This document shows positions 46,571-55,667 of a stretch of DNA of 64,000 nt, piece by piece (the stretch's first letter is position 1; every line of letters starts with the position of its first letter). The notes under the pieces are model-generated. The model worked only from the letters and a program-made list of their open reading frames with translations. It was not told the DNA's origin and searched no databases. A program made the position numbers and the translations under genes. The stretch lies in assembly GCA_019638485.1 (NCBI GenBank), contig JAHBTP010000001.1, positions 1,444,445 through 1,508,444 of the forward strand, given 5' to 3'. Source of the stretch: Ferruginibacter sp. (lineage in GTDB: Bacteria; Bacteroidota; Bacteroidia; Chitinophagales; Chitinophagaceae).

Positions 46571-47557
46571 TCAATTATTAGGCAAACATTCATTTAACAA
46601 GGCGGAATAAAATTCTTTTAAACTCCAACCCATTGCAGCTACCTGTTGAGGAACGATGCTTGCAGCACTTTGTCCGGGTATTGTGTTCATTTCCAACATA
46701 ACGGGTTGCTGGGCTTTATTATCAAAAATAAAATCAATTCGCACAATACCCCGACAATTAAAAACCTCATATACTTTCACCGCCATTGATCTAATTTTTT
46801 CAGCCATCCCATCTTCAATTTGAGCAGGGGTTATTTCTTTACTTGCACCTTTATATTTTGCTTCAAAATCAAAGAACTCATTATTGGAAATAATTTCAGT
46901 AATGGGAAGAGGAATAATTTTTCCTTTACTTTTAAATACACCAACAGTAAACTCTCGGCCTGAAATATACTCTTCTACTAAAACCTGTGTATCTTCCAAA
47001 AATGCCTTTTCAATTGCTGCTTCCAATTTATCGGGAGTATTAACCTTACTCATGCCTAAACTACTACCGCCACTGTTTGGTTTAACAAAAACCGGTAGTG
47101 ATAGTTCTTTCAACACATTTGCAACATCAAAATTCCTGTCTTTAAACAGATGGCGGGAACGAGCCACAGGTATTCCGGCAAATGCAGCGATTGCCACAGT
47201 ATATCGTTTATTTAGTGTGATAGCAGATGTAGTTGTATCACAAGAAGTGTAAGGAATATTTAAGCAATCAAAATATCCTTGTAATTTTCCATCCTCTCCC
47301 GGTGTTCCATGAATAGCGATAAAAATTAAATCAAAAGTTATCGTATTACCATCAACAATTATAGAAAAATCATTTTTGTTTACAAACGTTTTATTTCCAT
47401 CGTGTGTTTTATAAAACCATCCTTTAGGATGTATATCAATTACATAATACTCCCATTGATCAGTATTAATATTTTTAGCAATAGTTTCAGCAGATTGATA
47501 GGAAATCACTGACTCGCCGGAATAGCCTCCTGTAATTATTGCTAAGCGCTTTTTCAT
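46571..47557 (-). CDS. ddl: D-alanine--D-alanine ligase
   Basis: ATP-grasp enzyme making the D-Ala-D-Ala dipeptide for peptidoglycan. 328 residues with IAIHGTPGEDGKLQGYFDCL, VKPNSGGSSLGMSKV, VEEYISGREFTVGV, GIVRIDFIFD and VMLEMNTIPGQS, covering substrate, ATP and metal binding. It heads or follows in a minus-strand operon with a SnoaL-like lipoprotein (19 bp upstream), the PASTA protein and a rhodanese. Confidence 0.96.
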   Translation of the reverse strand: MKKRLAIITGGYSGESVISYQSAETIAKNINTDQWEYYVIDIHPKGWFYKTHDGNKTFVNKNDFSIIVDGNTITFDLIFIAIHGTPGEDGKLQGYFDCLNIPYTSCDTTTSAITLNKRYTVAIAAFAGIPVARSRHLFKDRNFDVANVLKELSLPVFVKPNSGGSSLGMSKVNTPDKLEAAIEKAFLEDTQVLVEEYISGREFTVGVFKSKGKIIPLPITEIISNNEFFDFEAKYKGASKEITPAQIEDGMAEKIRSMAVKVYEVFNCRGIVRIDFIFDNKAQQPVMLEMNTIPGQSAASIVPQQVAAMGWSLKEFYSALLNECLPNN

Positions 47558-47575
47558 TGAAAATAAAGATAAGAA

Positions 47576-48049
47576 TTAATGAGCACCAAGTCCATCATTA
47601 GTTGATTCGAGAACAAATTTCCAATTCCCATCCTTGCACTTTTTCCAAATAGATACATAGGTTCCGTATAATGTGGTGTCTTGGGATATAGGAGTAAGTG
47701 CGTACACCCCATAGGTGAATCCCAGGTCGGCAGATTGAGCCACCTCAGCATAATGGGGTTGCCATTCAAGGGTAAAGTCAGTATCATCCATCTGAATAAG
47801 ATAATCAATGGCATCAGCACCAACAATTGGCAGATGATCGGGTCTTAAAAGAACTCCGTTACTATCAATGTATTCAACAAATGCAGCTTTAAATCCTTTT
47901 TCTTCACATACCTCAGAGAATTCCCGGTCTGTATTCATCAATTCAATTCTTTCGGTATAATTATCTTTTATCAACTTCTTACCGCTATCTTTCATTCCAC
48001 AACTGAATAATGAAAAGGTAAACAGAAAAAATAAGGGAAAAAGTTTCAT
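47576..48049 (-). CDS. SnoaL/DUF4440-like lipoprotein
   Basis: 157 residues from the ATG at 48049 (MKLFPLFFLFTFSLFSCGMK, lipobox LFSC); an in-frame ATG five codons earlier is less likely. The mature part is a cone-shaped NTF2-like fold (LMNTDREFSEVCEEKGFKAA, FVEYIDSNGVLLRPDHLP, DLGFTYGVYALTP, GTYVSIWKKCKDGNWKFVLE). Such proteins act as small-molecule binders or isomerases, and nothing more can be said. It is the first gene of the ddl operon by position. Confidence 0.85.
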   Translation of the reverse strand: MKLFPLFFLFTFSLFSCGMKDSGKKLIKDNYTERIELMNTDREFSEVCEEKGFKAAFVEYIDSNGVLLRPDHLPIVGADAIDYLIQMDDTDFTLEWQPHYAEVAQSADLGFTYGVYALTPISQDTTLYGTYVSIWKKCKDGNWKFVLESTNDGLGAH

Positions 48050-48138
48050 AAAAACTAATGGCAATTCAGATTAATAAAAAGCGAAAGTAAAAGATACTTC
48101 CGCTAATTCCTAAATAAGGTATTTAATTTAAGAGAACA

Positions 48139-48489
48139 TTAAAGGGCATGAAGCCTTTCTTTTTTTTCCAGCAACTCCTCTACTGTTTCCCTATATGCTT
48201 CATCCGGAATACAACAATCAACAGGGCAAACCGCAGCACACTGAGGTTCTTCATGGAAACCCTGACATTCGGTGCATTTATCCGGAACGATGTAGTATGT
48301 ATCCATTGAAACGGGTGTATTACGCTGGTCGGCATCCATTGCAGAACCATCCATCATAGTATAAGTTCCCTTTACGGTTGTACCATCTGCCAAAGCCCAT
48401 TCTACCCCCCCCTCATAAATGGCATTATTAGGACATTCAGGCTCACATGCGCCACAATTGATACAATCATCTGTTATTCTGATAGCCAT
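48139..48489 (-). CDS. 2[4Fe-4S] ferredoxin
   Basis: 116 residues from the ATG at 48489 (MAIRITDDCINCGACEPECP); the open frame extends 10 codons upstream without ferredoxin sequence. Cluster 1 ligands are in DDCINCGACEPECPNNAIY, cluster 2 ligands in DKCTECQGFHEEPQCAAVCP followed by VDC. A long insert between them is typical of this Bacteroidota type. It is divergent from the LuxC-like reductase, 36 bp apart, a pairing that may reflect shared redox use. An 8-base G tract on the coding strand lies within GGV codons and leaves the frame intact. Confidence 0.93.
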   Translation of the reverse strand: MAIRITDDCINCGACEPECPNNAIYEGGVEWALADGTTVKGTYTMMDGSAMDADQRNTPVSMDTYYIVPDKCTECQGFHEEPQCAAVCPVDCCIPDEAYRETVEELLEKKERLHAL

Positions 48490-48525
48490 ATTATTTAATT
48501 TTATCACAAATTTATACAATTACCA

Positions 48526-49521
48526 ATGGATTTACAACAACGTTTAAGCCTGATGGTGAAACTGGGAGAATATATGCAAAGCAGTGAAACCGGCTGGGTT
48601 GATAAAAAACACTTGGCTGAAATTAAAAACTCATGGTTTATTCAACCTTTTATTGATTTAGCTTCAGCTAATATTTCAAAGGAATATCTATCATTATCAA
48701 AGCTAAATAACTGGGTAAATACTTATCATCTAGACAATAACATTAACCCTGTTGAGGTAGGCGTAATCATGGCCGGGAATCTGCCAATGGTTGGGTTTCA
48801 TGATTTGCTTTCAATATTCATCTGTGGCCATAAACAACGCATAAAATGCTCATCAAAAGACGATGTGCTTATTACGCATCTTGTAGAACAACTCTATAAA
48901 TGGGAGCCTCAAGTAAAGCAATGGATTTCATTTTCAGAAAGACTGAACAATTGTGACGCCTATATTGCAACGGGGAGTAACCAGTCTGCCCGATATTTTG
49001 AAATGTACTTTAAGCAATACCCTCATATTATTAGAAAAAGTAAAACTGGTGTGGCCGTTTTAAACGGTAATGAGCAAGAGGAAGACCTCATTCATATTTC
49101 GGATGACATGCATACTTATTTCGGAAGGGGTTGTAGAAATGTAACCAAAATTTATGTGCCGGAAGGTTATGATTTTGTTCCATTGCTTAATGCATCAAGA
49201 AAATATAGTTTTTTCAGTGACCATAATAAATACAAAAACAATTATGACTATCGCTTATCGTTGCTCATGTTAAATGGATTATTTTACATGACCAATGGCA
49301 CCCTATTACTTACTGAAGAAGATAATTTATTCAGCCCCATTGCAGTGGTTAACTATTCCTTTTATGATAATCCTGAACAGTTAAAGCAAACCCTATCAAA
49401 CCATTCCGATATACAGTGTATTTCAGGCACAGGATATCTCCCTCCGGGAATGGCGCAACAACCTCAACTCACAGACTATGCCGATGGCGTTGACACGATG
49501 CAATTTTTACTCAGTATGTAA
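48526..49521 (+). CDS. LuxC-like acyl-CoA reductase
   Basis: 331 residues related to the acyl-CoA reductase (LuxC/aldehyde dehydrogenase) group. Segments include VGVIMAGNLPMVGFHDLLSI (NAD(P)-binding side), IATGSNQSARYFEMYFKQYP and YFGRGCRNVTKIYVP with the candidate catalytic Cys. It is shorter than Vibrio LuxC (about 480). In this phylum a protein of this type next to the 2[4Fe-4S] ferredoxin is usual. It would reduce an acyl-CoA or acyl-enzyme to the aldehyde, with the real substrate unknown. Confidence 0.85.
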   Translation: MDLQQRLSLMVKLGEYMQSSETGWVDKKHLAEIKNSWFIQPFIDLASANISKEYLSLSKLNNWVNTYHLDNNINPVEVGVIMAGNLPMVGFHDLLSIFICGHKQRIKCSSKDDVLITHLVEQLYKWEPQVKQWISFSERLNNCDAYIATGSNQSARYFEMYFKQYPHIIRKSKTGVAVLNGNEQEEDLIHISDDMHTYFGRGCRNVTKIYVPEGYDFVPLLNASRKYSFFSDHNKYKNNYDYRLSLLMLNGLFYMTNGTLLLTEEDNLFSPIAVVNYSFYDNPEQLKQTLSNHSDIQCISGTGYLPPGMAQQPQLTDYADGVDTMQFLLSM

Positions 49522-49657
49522 AGCATAATTCATCTACGAAACCCTTCCTAATGTATTGTTAAACATAATGCATAATAAATATATTTTGTTCATCAATGTT
49601 TTAAATTGCAACTAAGGCATGAGTTTTGACTTGTTTTACATAGAAAAAAGATAGAAA

Positions 49658-51172
49658 ATGAAACTGAAACAAATTCTTCTCACTACACTAATTAGTGCAT
49701 TAGTAGCACTGGCTACGATTTTTGGCTATGAGAAATTTAATTCAAAAGAAATATATTTTTCAGGTCAGTTTACCAAAGACACGCCATCAAACTATCGTTT
49801 TACAGGAATGCCCAATGGCAGTTTGTCAGGCAATGATATTGATTTTCGAGCACCTGCAGCAGCCAGTATTCCTGCAGTTGTACATATAAAGACAAAGACC
49901 AACGCAAAGCAAGCTAATAATGTTCCTCGTGTTCAACGCCAAAATCCATTTAGTGATATGTTTGGTGATGATTTCTTTGATCAGTTTTTTGGAGGGCGTT
50001 CTTACATTATTCCTGAACAAAAGGCTTCCGGTTCCGGTGTTATTATTTCAGAAAATGGATATATTGTTACCAACAATCACGTTGTACAAAATGCAGATGA
50101 AATAACAGTTACGCTCAATAATAAGAAGACATATAAGGCAACCTTGGTTGGTGCTGATCAAGCATACGATTTAGCCGTAATAAAGATAAATGCCAACAGA
50201 CTTCCATTTCTCTTATATGGCAATTCGGATAATGTTGAAATTGGGCAATGGGTTTTAGCTATTGGCTATCCGTTAAATTTAGAAACAACAGTAACCGCAG
50301 GTATTGTTAGCGCCAAATCGAGAAGCTTAGGTTTAAACCGCGACAACTCAGGAGGCAGAGGGATTGAATCATTCATCCAAACTGATGCTGCAGTTAATAT
50401 GGGAAACAGTGGAGGTGCTTTAATAAATACAGATGGTAAATTGATTGGTATTAACTCTGCTATTGCTTCACCCACCGGGTATTATTCTGGCTATTCTTAT
50501 GCTATTCCTGTTAATATAGTAAGTAAGGTAGTAGATGACATTATTCAATTTGGTACTGTACAAAGAGCTTATCTAGGTATTAATTATGTAGATACAGGAG
50601 ATTTAACAGAAGAGGAGAAAAAGGCTGAAGGCATTCCAACTGATGCATCAGGAATATATGTAGCAGAATTACCCACAGATGGAGCAGCTTTTGCAGCAGG
50701 CATTCGTAAGGGTGATTATATTCGCAAAATAAACGGAGTAGGTATTGGTAATGGTGCCGAAATGCTTGAACAAGTAAGCCGATACAAACCCGGAGATAAG
50801 ATTTCAGTGGTCTATTCTCGTAAAGGCAAGGAAGTAACGGTACCGGTTACCCTAAAAAACAAAGCTGGCACTTATGAAGTTGTTAAAGTGGATAATGTGT
50901 TGGATGTATTAGGTGCAGAATTTGAGACCTTAGACAGTAAGAAAGCAAGTAGCCTGGGAATTGATGGAGGTGTATGGGTAAAGAGAATAGGCACCGGTGC
51001 TATTGAAGACCAAACCCGAATGAAGGACAACTTTATAATTCTAAAGGCAAATGATATGGATGTTAAAAGTGTAGATGAATTACGCAAGGTTGTGTCTTCT
51101 GGAAAAATCTTAAACCTTAGCGGATTCTATCCCGGTTCAGATGGCTTATATGAATACAGACTCTCATTATAA
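49658..51172 (+). CDS. DegP/HtrA-family periplasmic serine protease
   Basis: 504 residues: an N-terminal membrane signal (LLTTLISALVALATIFGYEK), a trypsin-like domain with His in VTNNHVVQNAD, Asp in AYDLAVIKINAN and Ser in AAVNMGNSGGALINTDGK, then two PDZ domains (about 310-400 and 415-500). It degrades or refolds misfolded envelope proteins. It is a single-gene unit with a strong terminator 24 bp downstream. Confidence 0.96.
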   Translation: MKLKQILLTTLISALVALATIFGYEKFNSKEIYFSGQFTKDTPSNYRFTGMPNGSLSGNDIDFRAPAAASIPAVVHIKTKTNAKQANNVPRVQRQNPFSDMFGDDFFDQFFGGRSYIIPEQKASGSGVIISENGYIVTNNHVVQNADEITVTLNNKKTYKATLVGADQAYDLAVIKINANRLPFLLYGNSDNVEIGQWVLAIGYPLNLETTVTAGIVSAKSRSLGLNRDNSGGRGIESFIQTDAAVNMGNSGGALINTDGKLIGINSAIASPTGYYSGYSYAIPVNIVSKVVDDIIQFGTVQRAYLGINYVDTGDLTEEEKKAEGIPTDASGIYVAELPTDGAAFAAGIRKGDYIRKINGVGIGNGAEMLEQVSRYKPGDKISVVYSRKGKEVTVPVTLKNKAGTYEVVKVDNVLDVLGAEFETLDSKKASSLGIDGGVWVKRIGTGAIEDQTRMKDNFIILKANDMDVKSVDELRKVVSSGKILNLSGFYPGSDGLYEYRLSL

Positions 51173-51195
51173 AACTTCATTCTATCTTTTTCAAG

Positions 51196-51218
51196 ACCGG
51201 CAAAAGCCGGTTTTTTTT
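51196..51218 (+). terminator. Terminator of the HtrA protease gene
   Basis: ACCGGC, loop AAAA, GCCGGT, followed by eight T residues in total. Confidence 0.95.
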
Positions 51219-51542
51219 ATGCATATTCACATCCATTTAGGATTGTAGGCTAAAAGAAATCAACCTAGGTTTTAACTACACACAACCTATTTACCAAATA
51301 CAATCGCAAAGATAAATTATTCAACTTCTGAACAGGGCAAAAGGGGAGTAACATAATTGATGTTTTTTCATTTCAGTCGCCATGCAAAAATTAATAGCTT
51401 CTGCATTAAACAAGGGTGAATTATTAAGATTTCCTCTCAACGTGGGCATAGATTGTTGTGTTGGCTAATTCAAATTAAACTTTATGTTTATCAAAAGGCT
51501 TCACAGCACTTGTGCTGTAATAAACATGTATTAAAAATAAAA
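51219..51542. other. Intergenic region, no gene seen
   Basis: About 320 bp between two terminators. A minus-strand TATCTTTG box (51314-51307) with a TTTG 23 bases further upstream (51341-51338) resembles a promoter with a slightly long spacer. It points toward the 3' end of the protease gene and could drive an antisense or small RNA. I see no open frame that looks like protein. Confidence 0.35.
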
Positions 51543-51566
51543 AAGGCCGTCACTATAGACGACCTT
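51543..51566 (-). terminator. Terminator of the LamG T9SS protein gene
   Basis: On the minus strand AAGGTCGTC pairs with GACGGCCTT (one T-G pair) across TATAGT, then a run of T residues. It lies 22 bp past the stop codon. Confidence 0.88.
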
Positions 51567-51587
51567 TTCCAATTTTCATTTAATCAA

Positions 51588-54290
51588 TTATTGTTTAACT
51601 ACTTTCAAAGCCTTACCATTAGCGAGTTTTATGAAATACACGCCGGATGAGTATTTAGATAAATCTATTTCTTGATTAAAACGAGAAAGTATAACCTTAC
51701 CAACACGAGTGCCGGTAATCGTGTACACTTCGGCATAAGTATTTAATAAGTTCACGTCATTAAACAGGACTTGCAATCTGGTGGTAGCCGGATTAGGATA
51801 TAGGCGCACTGTGGATGATTTAACATCAAAATTGAATACTAAGATATTACTGTATTTAAAACTTCCATTAGCATCTACTTGCCTTAACCTGTAGGCGTTA
51901 ATACCTTGCATTGGAGCAACATCTGTAAACTGATAATGGCCTGTTGACAATCCTGAGGGTTCTACAAATCCAAGTTTTGTCCAATTAGTATGGGTATCAT
52001 CTGTACGTAAAACATCAAATCCTGAATTATTTACTTCATTACTTGTATTCCAAAAAAGGTTAATTGTCTTGTCATTATTATTGCCATTAAAATTCAACAA
52101 TGACACCGGCACAAGGATGGTTCCTTCCCCTTGTACAGCAAAAGAGAAATTGCCTTCATCAGGATCAGTATTTAATATTGAAATAGTTGCAGTGCGAATT
52201 CCTAGCCCCACACCTGCAAAACGAATGGTAAACTGAGTAGATTGTCCCGGCAATAATGTAGTAAGTACAGGAGAAACTAAAACAGTAAACCAGCTTGCAT
52301 CAGTGCCTGAAACATTGATTCCTGAAATATCCAATACATCGCTACCATTATTTTCAATAACAAAAACATGGTCAATTCCCGGGTCGGAATAGAATCCGAA
52401 ATCAGTACCATCCTGGGAGTCTGGTGTAATATCACCACTTGAGATACAAATATTACTACCTCCTCTTATCCGGATATTAGGTTCGGCTCCGCCACAGAAG
52501 CCGGTTGTGGCACCAGGGGCTACAAATCTATTAAAAGCGAAACCACTTAATGTTCCATTCTTTGGAGCACAGTTATCGGTCTTATCAAACAAAGTTACTT
52601 CTGATGGGTTGTTAACTCCTGCAATGCCTTGATTAAAATCGTAATAAGCAATCAGCCCCGGTTCATCACCATTCAGTTTACAGTTCATGTCATTTACAAT
52701 ATCTGTAGCTGACCTAACGGTATTCCATATACGCACTTCGTCCATTTCTCCGGCAAAGAAATTACTACCACTATATATTCCAAGATTAAGGCTGGGCTCT
52801 GTATAAGGTGAGGTTACCCCCGAAGATTGCATTACCCCATCTACATAAAGGATAATTGTGTTTGATGGGTCGTCATAAGTAACTGCAAGGTGAGTCCATA
52901 CACCGGGGTTAACCATAGACAAACCATTAACTTCATTATAGGTAGTGGCGTGTCCGGCGGTTGGCACTCCATTATATAAGTATAAGGCTGTTCCTGTGCC
53001 TGTAATAATATTAGGGAACCCTGTGAGTGAGCTTACATCGGGCTTAATCCAAACCTCCTTTGTATAGCTTCCGGAAAGTGATACCGGGAGCGAAACCCAT
53101 GAATTAATACCATCAAAACTCAAAGATTCACCACCGCCAACAACATCACCTTGCACAGAAAAAGTGTACACCCCTTCATCAGCATCGTTGTTATTAATGG
53201 TGATAGTGGCTGTTTTAATACCTAAGGTTACTGAAGGGTTAAATACCACAGTAAATGTGGATGAATTTCCCGGAGTGATGGTAGAAGCCGGTAAATTAGT
53301 TACCGTAAAGTCGGTAGGATCTGAACTGGTAACTCCAGAAACAGTAAGATTGGATGTACCCGTATTTAGAATAGTAAAAACCTGCGTTTTAGGATCTGCA
53401 CCCAAATCACCAAAATCTGATCCATCGGCTAAAGATGGCGTTACATCACCATCCAGGATACATAAACCGCCATTACCAGTTATTTTTATATTCGGTTTTG
53501 GATTGCAAAAATTTTGGCTATAGGCGCCTGGTGCAACCCAATTAGAAATAGTTCCGGGGGTTAAACCAAAATTCATTAAGATACCATTCTGTGGGATGCA
53601 TGCATCGTGCGAATCCAAAAGTGTAGTTACTGAGCTGTTATCATTACCTGCATCACCCTGATTAAATTTATAATAAGCAATAAGCCCCGGCTCATCATCA
53701 TTTATATCACAACTCATAGCGTTCGCAATTTCAGAGGCTGAACGTACTAAGTTCCACAGCCGTACTTCATCCATTTTTCCTTGAAAAAAAACGCTATAAT
53801 TGGGAAAATTTCCTAAAGCCAGATTGGTTTCAGTATAGGCATTAGCATTAGTAGCGGAAGCTACTAATATTCCATTTTTATATAAGGAAAGTAAGCCCGA
53901 AGTTGCATCATAGGTTACTGCAACATGTGTCCATGTATTAATTGGAAGTGCACCGGAAGCATCAACCACATCTATAAAACCACCGCTTGCATGCCCGGCT
54001 TTCAATACACCATCTTCAAAATACAGTGCAGTTGTAGAACCAGTTATCAAATTATGATTACCGGTAATGTTGGAGGGATTAATCCAAGCCTCTTTTGTAT
54101 AGCTTCCACTAACAGCAAGTGGCAATCCCACATAATCATCAATGCCATCAAAATCTAATGCCTCACCACTTTGTGCAAATAGTTGTGAAGAAGAAAACAA
54201 TAAGACTAAAAATCCTAAAATAATTTTTGGGAAAAGTCGTTTAACGTTTAGTATTTCATTTTTTTTGTGTAAACAAAAGTCTCTTTTCAT
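51588..54290 (-). CDS. Secreted protein with two LamG domains, two choice-of-anchor-D domains and T9SS sorting domain
   Basis: 900 residues. The signal peptide (FPKIILGFLVLLFSSSQLFA) is followed by LamG/concanavalin-like domain 1 (about 45-240, SGEALDFDGIDDYVGLPLAV), an ASPM/Hydin-type choice-of-anchor-D domain (about 275-385), LamG domain 2 (about 390-590, GESLSFDGINSWVSLPVSLS), a second anchor-D domain (about 605-725), an FN3-like segment and a T9SS C-terminal domain (RLYPNPATTRLQVLF … KALKVVKQ). The LamG plus anchor-D unit is present twice, so the gene grew by an internal duplication. It is probably a surface protein that binds carbohydrate or matrix. Confidence 0.9.
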   Translation of the reverse strand: MKRDFCLHKKNEILNVKRLFPKIILGFLVLLFSSSQLFAQSGEALDFDGIDDYVGLPLAVSGSYTKEAWINPSNITGNHNLITGSTTALYFEDGVLKAGHASGGFIDVVDASGALPINTWTHVAVTYDATSGLLSLYKNGILVASATNANAYTETNLALGNFPNYSVFFQGKMDEVRLWNLVRSASEIANAMSCDINDDEPGLIAYYKFNQGDAGNDNSSVTTLLDSHDACIPQNGILMNFGLTPGTISNWVAPGAYSQNFCNPKPNIKITGNGGLCILDGDVTPSLADGSDFGDLGADPKTQVFTILNTGTSNLTVSGVTSSDPTDFTVTNLPASTITPGNSSTFTVVFNPSVTLGIKTATITINNNDADEGVYTFSVQGDVVGGGESLSFDGINSWVSLPVSLSGSYTKEVWIKPDVSSLTGFPNIITGTGTALYLYNGVPTAGHATTYNEVNGLSMVNPGVWTHLAVTYDDPSNTIILYVDGVMQSSGVTSPYTEPSLNLGIYSGSNFFAGEMDEVRIWNTVRSATDIVNDMNCKLNGDEPGLIAYYDFNQGIAGVNNPSEVTLFDKTDNCAPKNGTLSGFAFNRFVAPGATTGFCGGAEPNIRIRGGSNICISSGDITPDSQDGTDFGFYSDPGIDHVFVIENNGSDVLDISGINVSGTDASWFTVLVSPVLTTLLPGQSTQFTIRFAGVGLGIRTATISILNTDPDEGNFSFAVQGEGTILVPVSLLNFNGNNNDKTINLFWNTSNEVNNSGFDVLRTDDTHTNWTKLGFVEPSGLSTGHYQFTDVAPMQGINAYRLRQVDANGSFKYSNILVFNFDVKSSTVRLYPNPATTRLQVLFNDVNLLNTYAEVYTITGTRVGKVILSRFNQEIDLSKYSSGVYFIKLANGKALKVVKQ

Positions 54291-54515
54291 ACATGGTATT
54301 TTAAAAAATAAAACTTTAAAATTGATTGATTTAGGGTATCAGAGACCCGATCTGTCAGGAGGAATTGAATTTCACTTTACAAGAAAAATAACAACAAAAT
54401 AAAATTATTGATATTTGTAACAAAGCTAAAACTAAATTGTTTATGTTATACACATTACCTTAACATTTATATAAAAAGTTTTTGAAGGAAAATACCATTT
54501 TGTTAAATTTTCTTT

Positions 54516-55667
54516 ATGCTCAAAAAGCCCACAAAGACCAAACAATTATACTTTGAAAATCTTGATGCCTTAAGGTTTTTCTGTTTTTTATTAGTATTTT
54601 TTTATCATAGTTTTACCACTGAACTTGCCGGAATAGCTGATAATCAGGCTCATTTTTTTGTAAAAAACGAAATTTTTGGAAATGGATTTTTAGGTGTTAA
54701 TTTCTTCTTCGTTTTATCCGGATTCTTAATAACCTACTTGCTCATTGAGGAGAAGAAACTGAATGGCCGAATCAATATTCCCAATTTTTGGGTGCGTAGG
54801 ATTTTGCGGATATGGCCACTTTATTTTCTGTGTATTTTCCTTGGTTTCGTTTTATTCCCTTTAGCTAAAACACTTTCGGGAAGTGCACCACAGGAAACAG
54901 CTAATATTTGGTATTATTTAGCTTTCATCAATAATTTTGATTACATCAAATCAGGCATGCCTGATGCTCCCGGATTGGGGGTATTATGGAGTATCGCTAT
55001 TGAGGAACAATTTTATTTGGTATGGCCGGTTATTTTAGCTTTTATACCACTCCGGTATTTTTGGGTAGCGTTTACTGCAATAATTATCAACAGCTTTTTT
55101 TTTAGAGCTTTTCATGATGTTCCTCGTATTCATGAAATGCATACCTTATCTTGTATTGGAGATATGGCTATAGGGGCATTTGGTGCTTGGTTATATATTA
55201 TGAAGCCAAAGTTTTCGTCATTTATTCAAAATCTTCCAAAAATTTCAATTGTTTTTATTTACCTCCTTCTTGTTTTACTTTTTCTTTTTAGAGACGAATG
55301 GTTGCTTGGTAATCACTATATAAGAATTTTTGAACGCGCATTAATCGCAGTAGCCATCTTATTGGTAATACTTGAACAATGTTTTTCAAAACATTCATTG
55401 TTTAAGCTTTCTGCATTAAAAACAATATCAAAGTTGGGCATAATAACCTATGGACTTTACTGTATTCACTTTATTATAATTTCAGCAACAACAGCAATTA
55501 CCAAAAAATTAGGTATTAATACCCAGGTTTGGCAAGTTCTTTTTTTAGAACCAGCCATCAGTATAACAATAACGATAATACTGGCTAAAATAAGTTTCAA
55601 ATATTTTGAATTCCCGTTTTTGAAAATGAAGGATCGTTTTGGATACATTTTGAAGAAAACATCATAG
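54516..55667 (+). CDS. Acyltransferase-3 (OafA-like) membrane protein
   Basis: 383 residues, about ten membrane helices. Family signatures include LDALRFFCFLLVFFYHSFTT (with the essential His), FLGVNFFFVLSGFLITYLLI, WVRRILRIWPLYFLCIFLG and VLWSIAIEEQFYLVWPVILA. Such enzymes add acetyl or other acyl groups to surface polysaccharides or lipids. The acceptor is unknown. No SGNH domain is fused to it, but the convergent neighbour encodes a separate SGNH hydrolase, and their ends overlap by 6 bp. Confidence 0.92.
   Translation: MLKKPTKTKQLYFENLDALRFFCFLLVFFYHSFTTELAGIADNQAHFFVKNEIFGNGFLGVNFFFVLSGFLITYLLIEEKKLNGRINIPNFWVRRILRIWPLYFLCIFLGFVLFPLAKTLSGSAPQETANIWYYLAFINNFDYIKSGMPDAPGLGVLWSIAIEEQFYLVWPVILAFIPLRYFWVAFTAIIINSFFFRAFHDVPRIHEMHTLSCIGDMAIGAFGAWLYIMKPKFSSFIQNLPKISIVFIYLLLVLLFLFRDEWLLGNHYIRIFERALIAVAILLVILEQCFSKHSLFKLSALKTISKLGIITYGLYCIHFIIISATTAITKKLGINTQVWQVLFLEPAISITITIILAKISFKYFEFPFLKMKDRFGYILKKTS

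Noticed and set aside
48414..48421. Eight-C run (G run on the coding strand) in the ferredoxin gene as a second phase-variable tract
   Set aside because: It encodes part of a normal EGGV segment in frame, with both ferredoxin clusters intact on either side, and is shorter than typical switching tracts.
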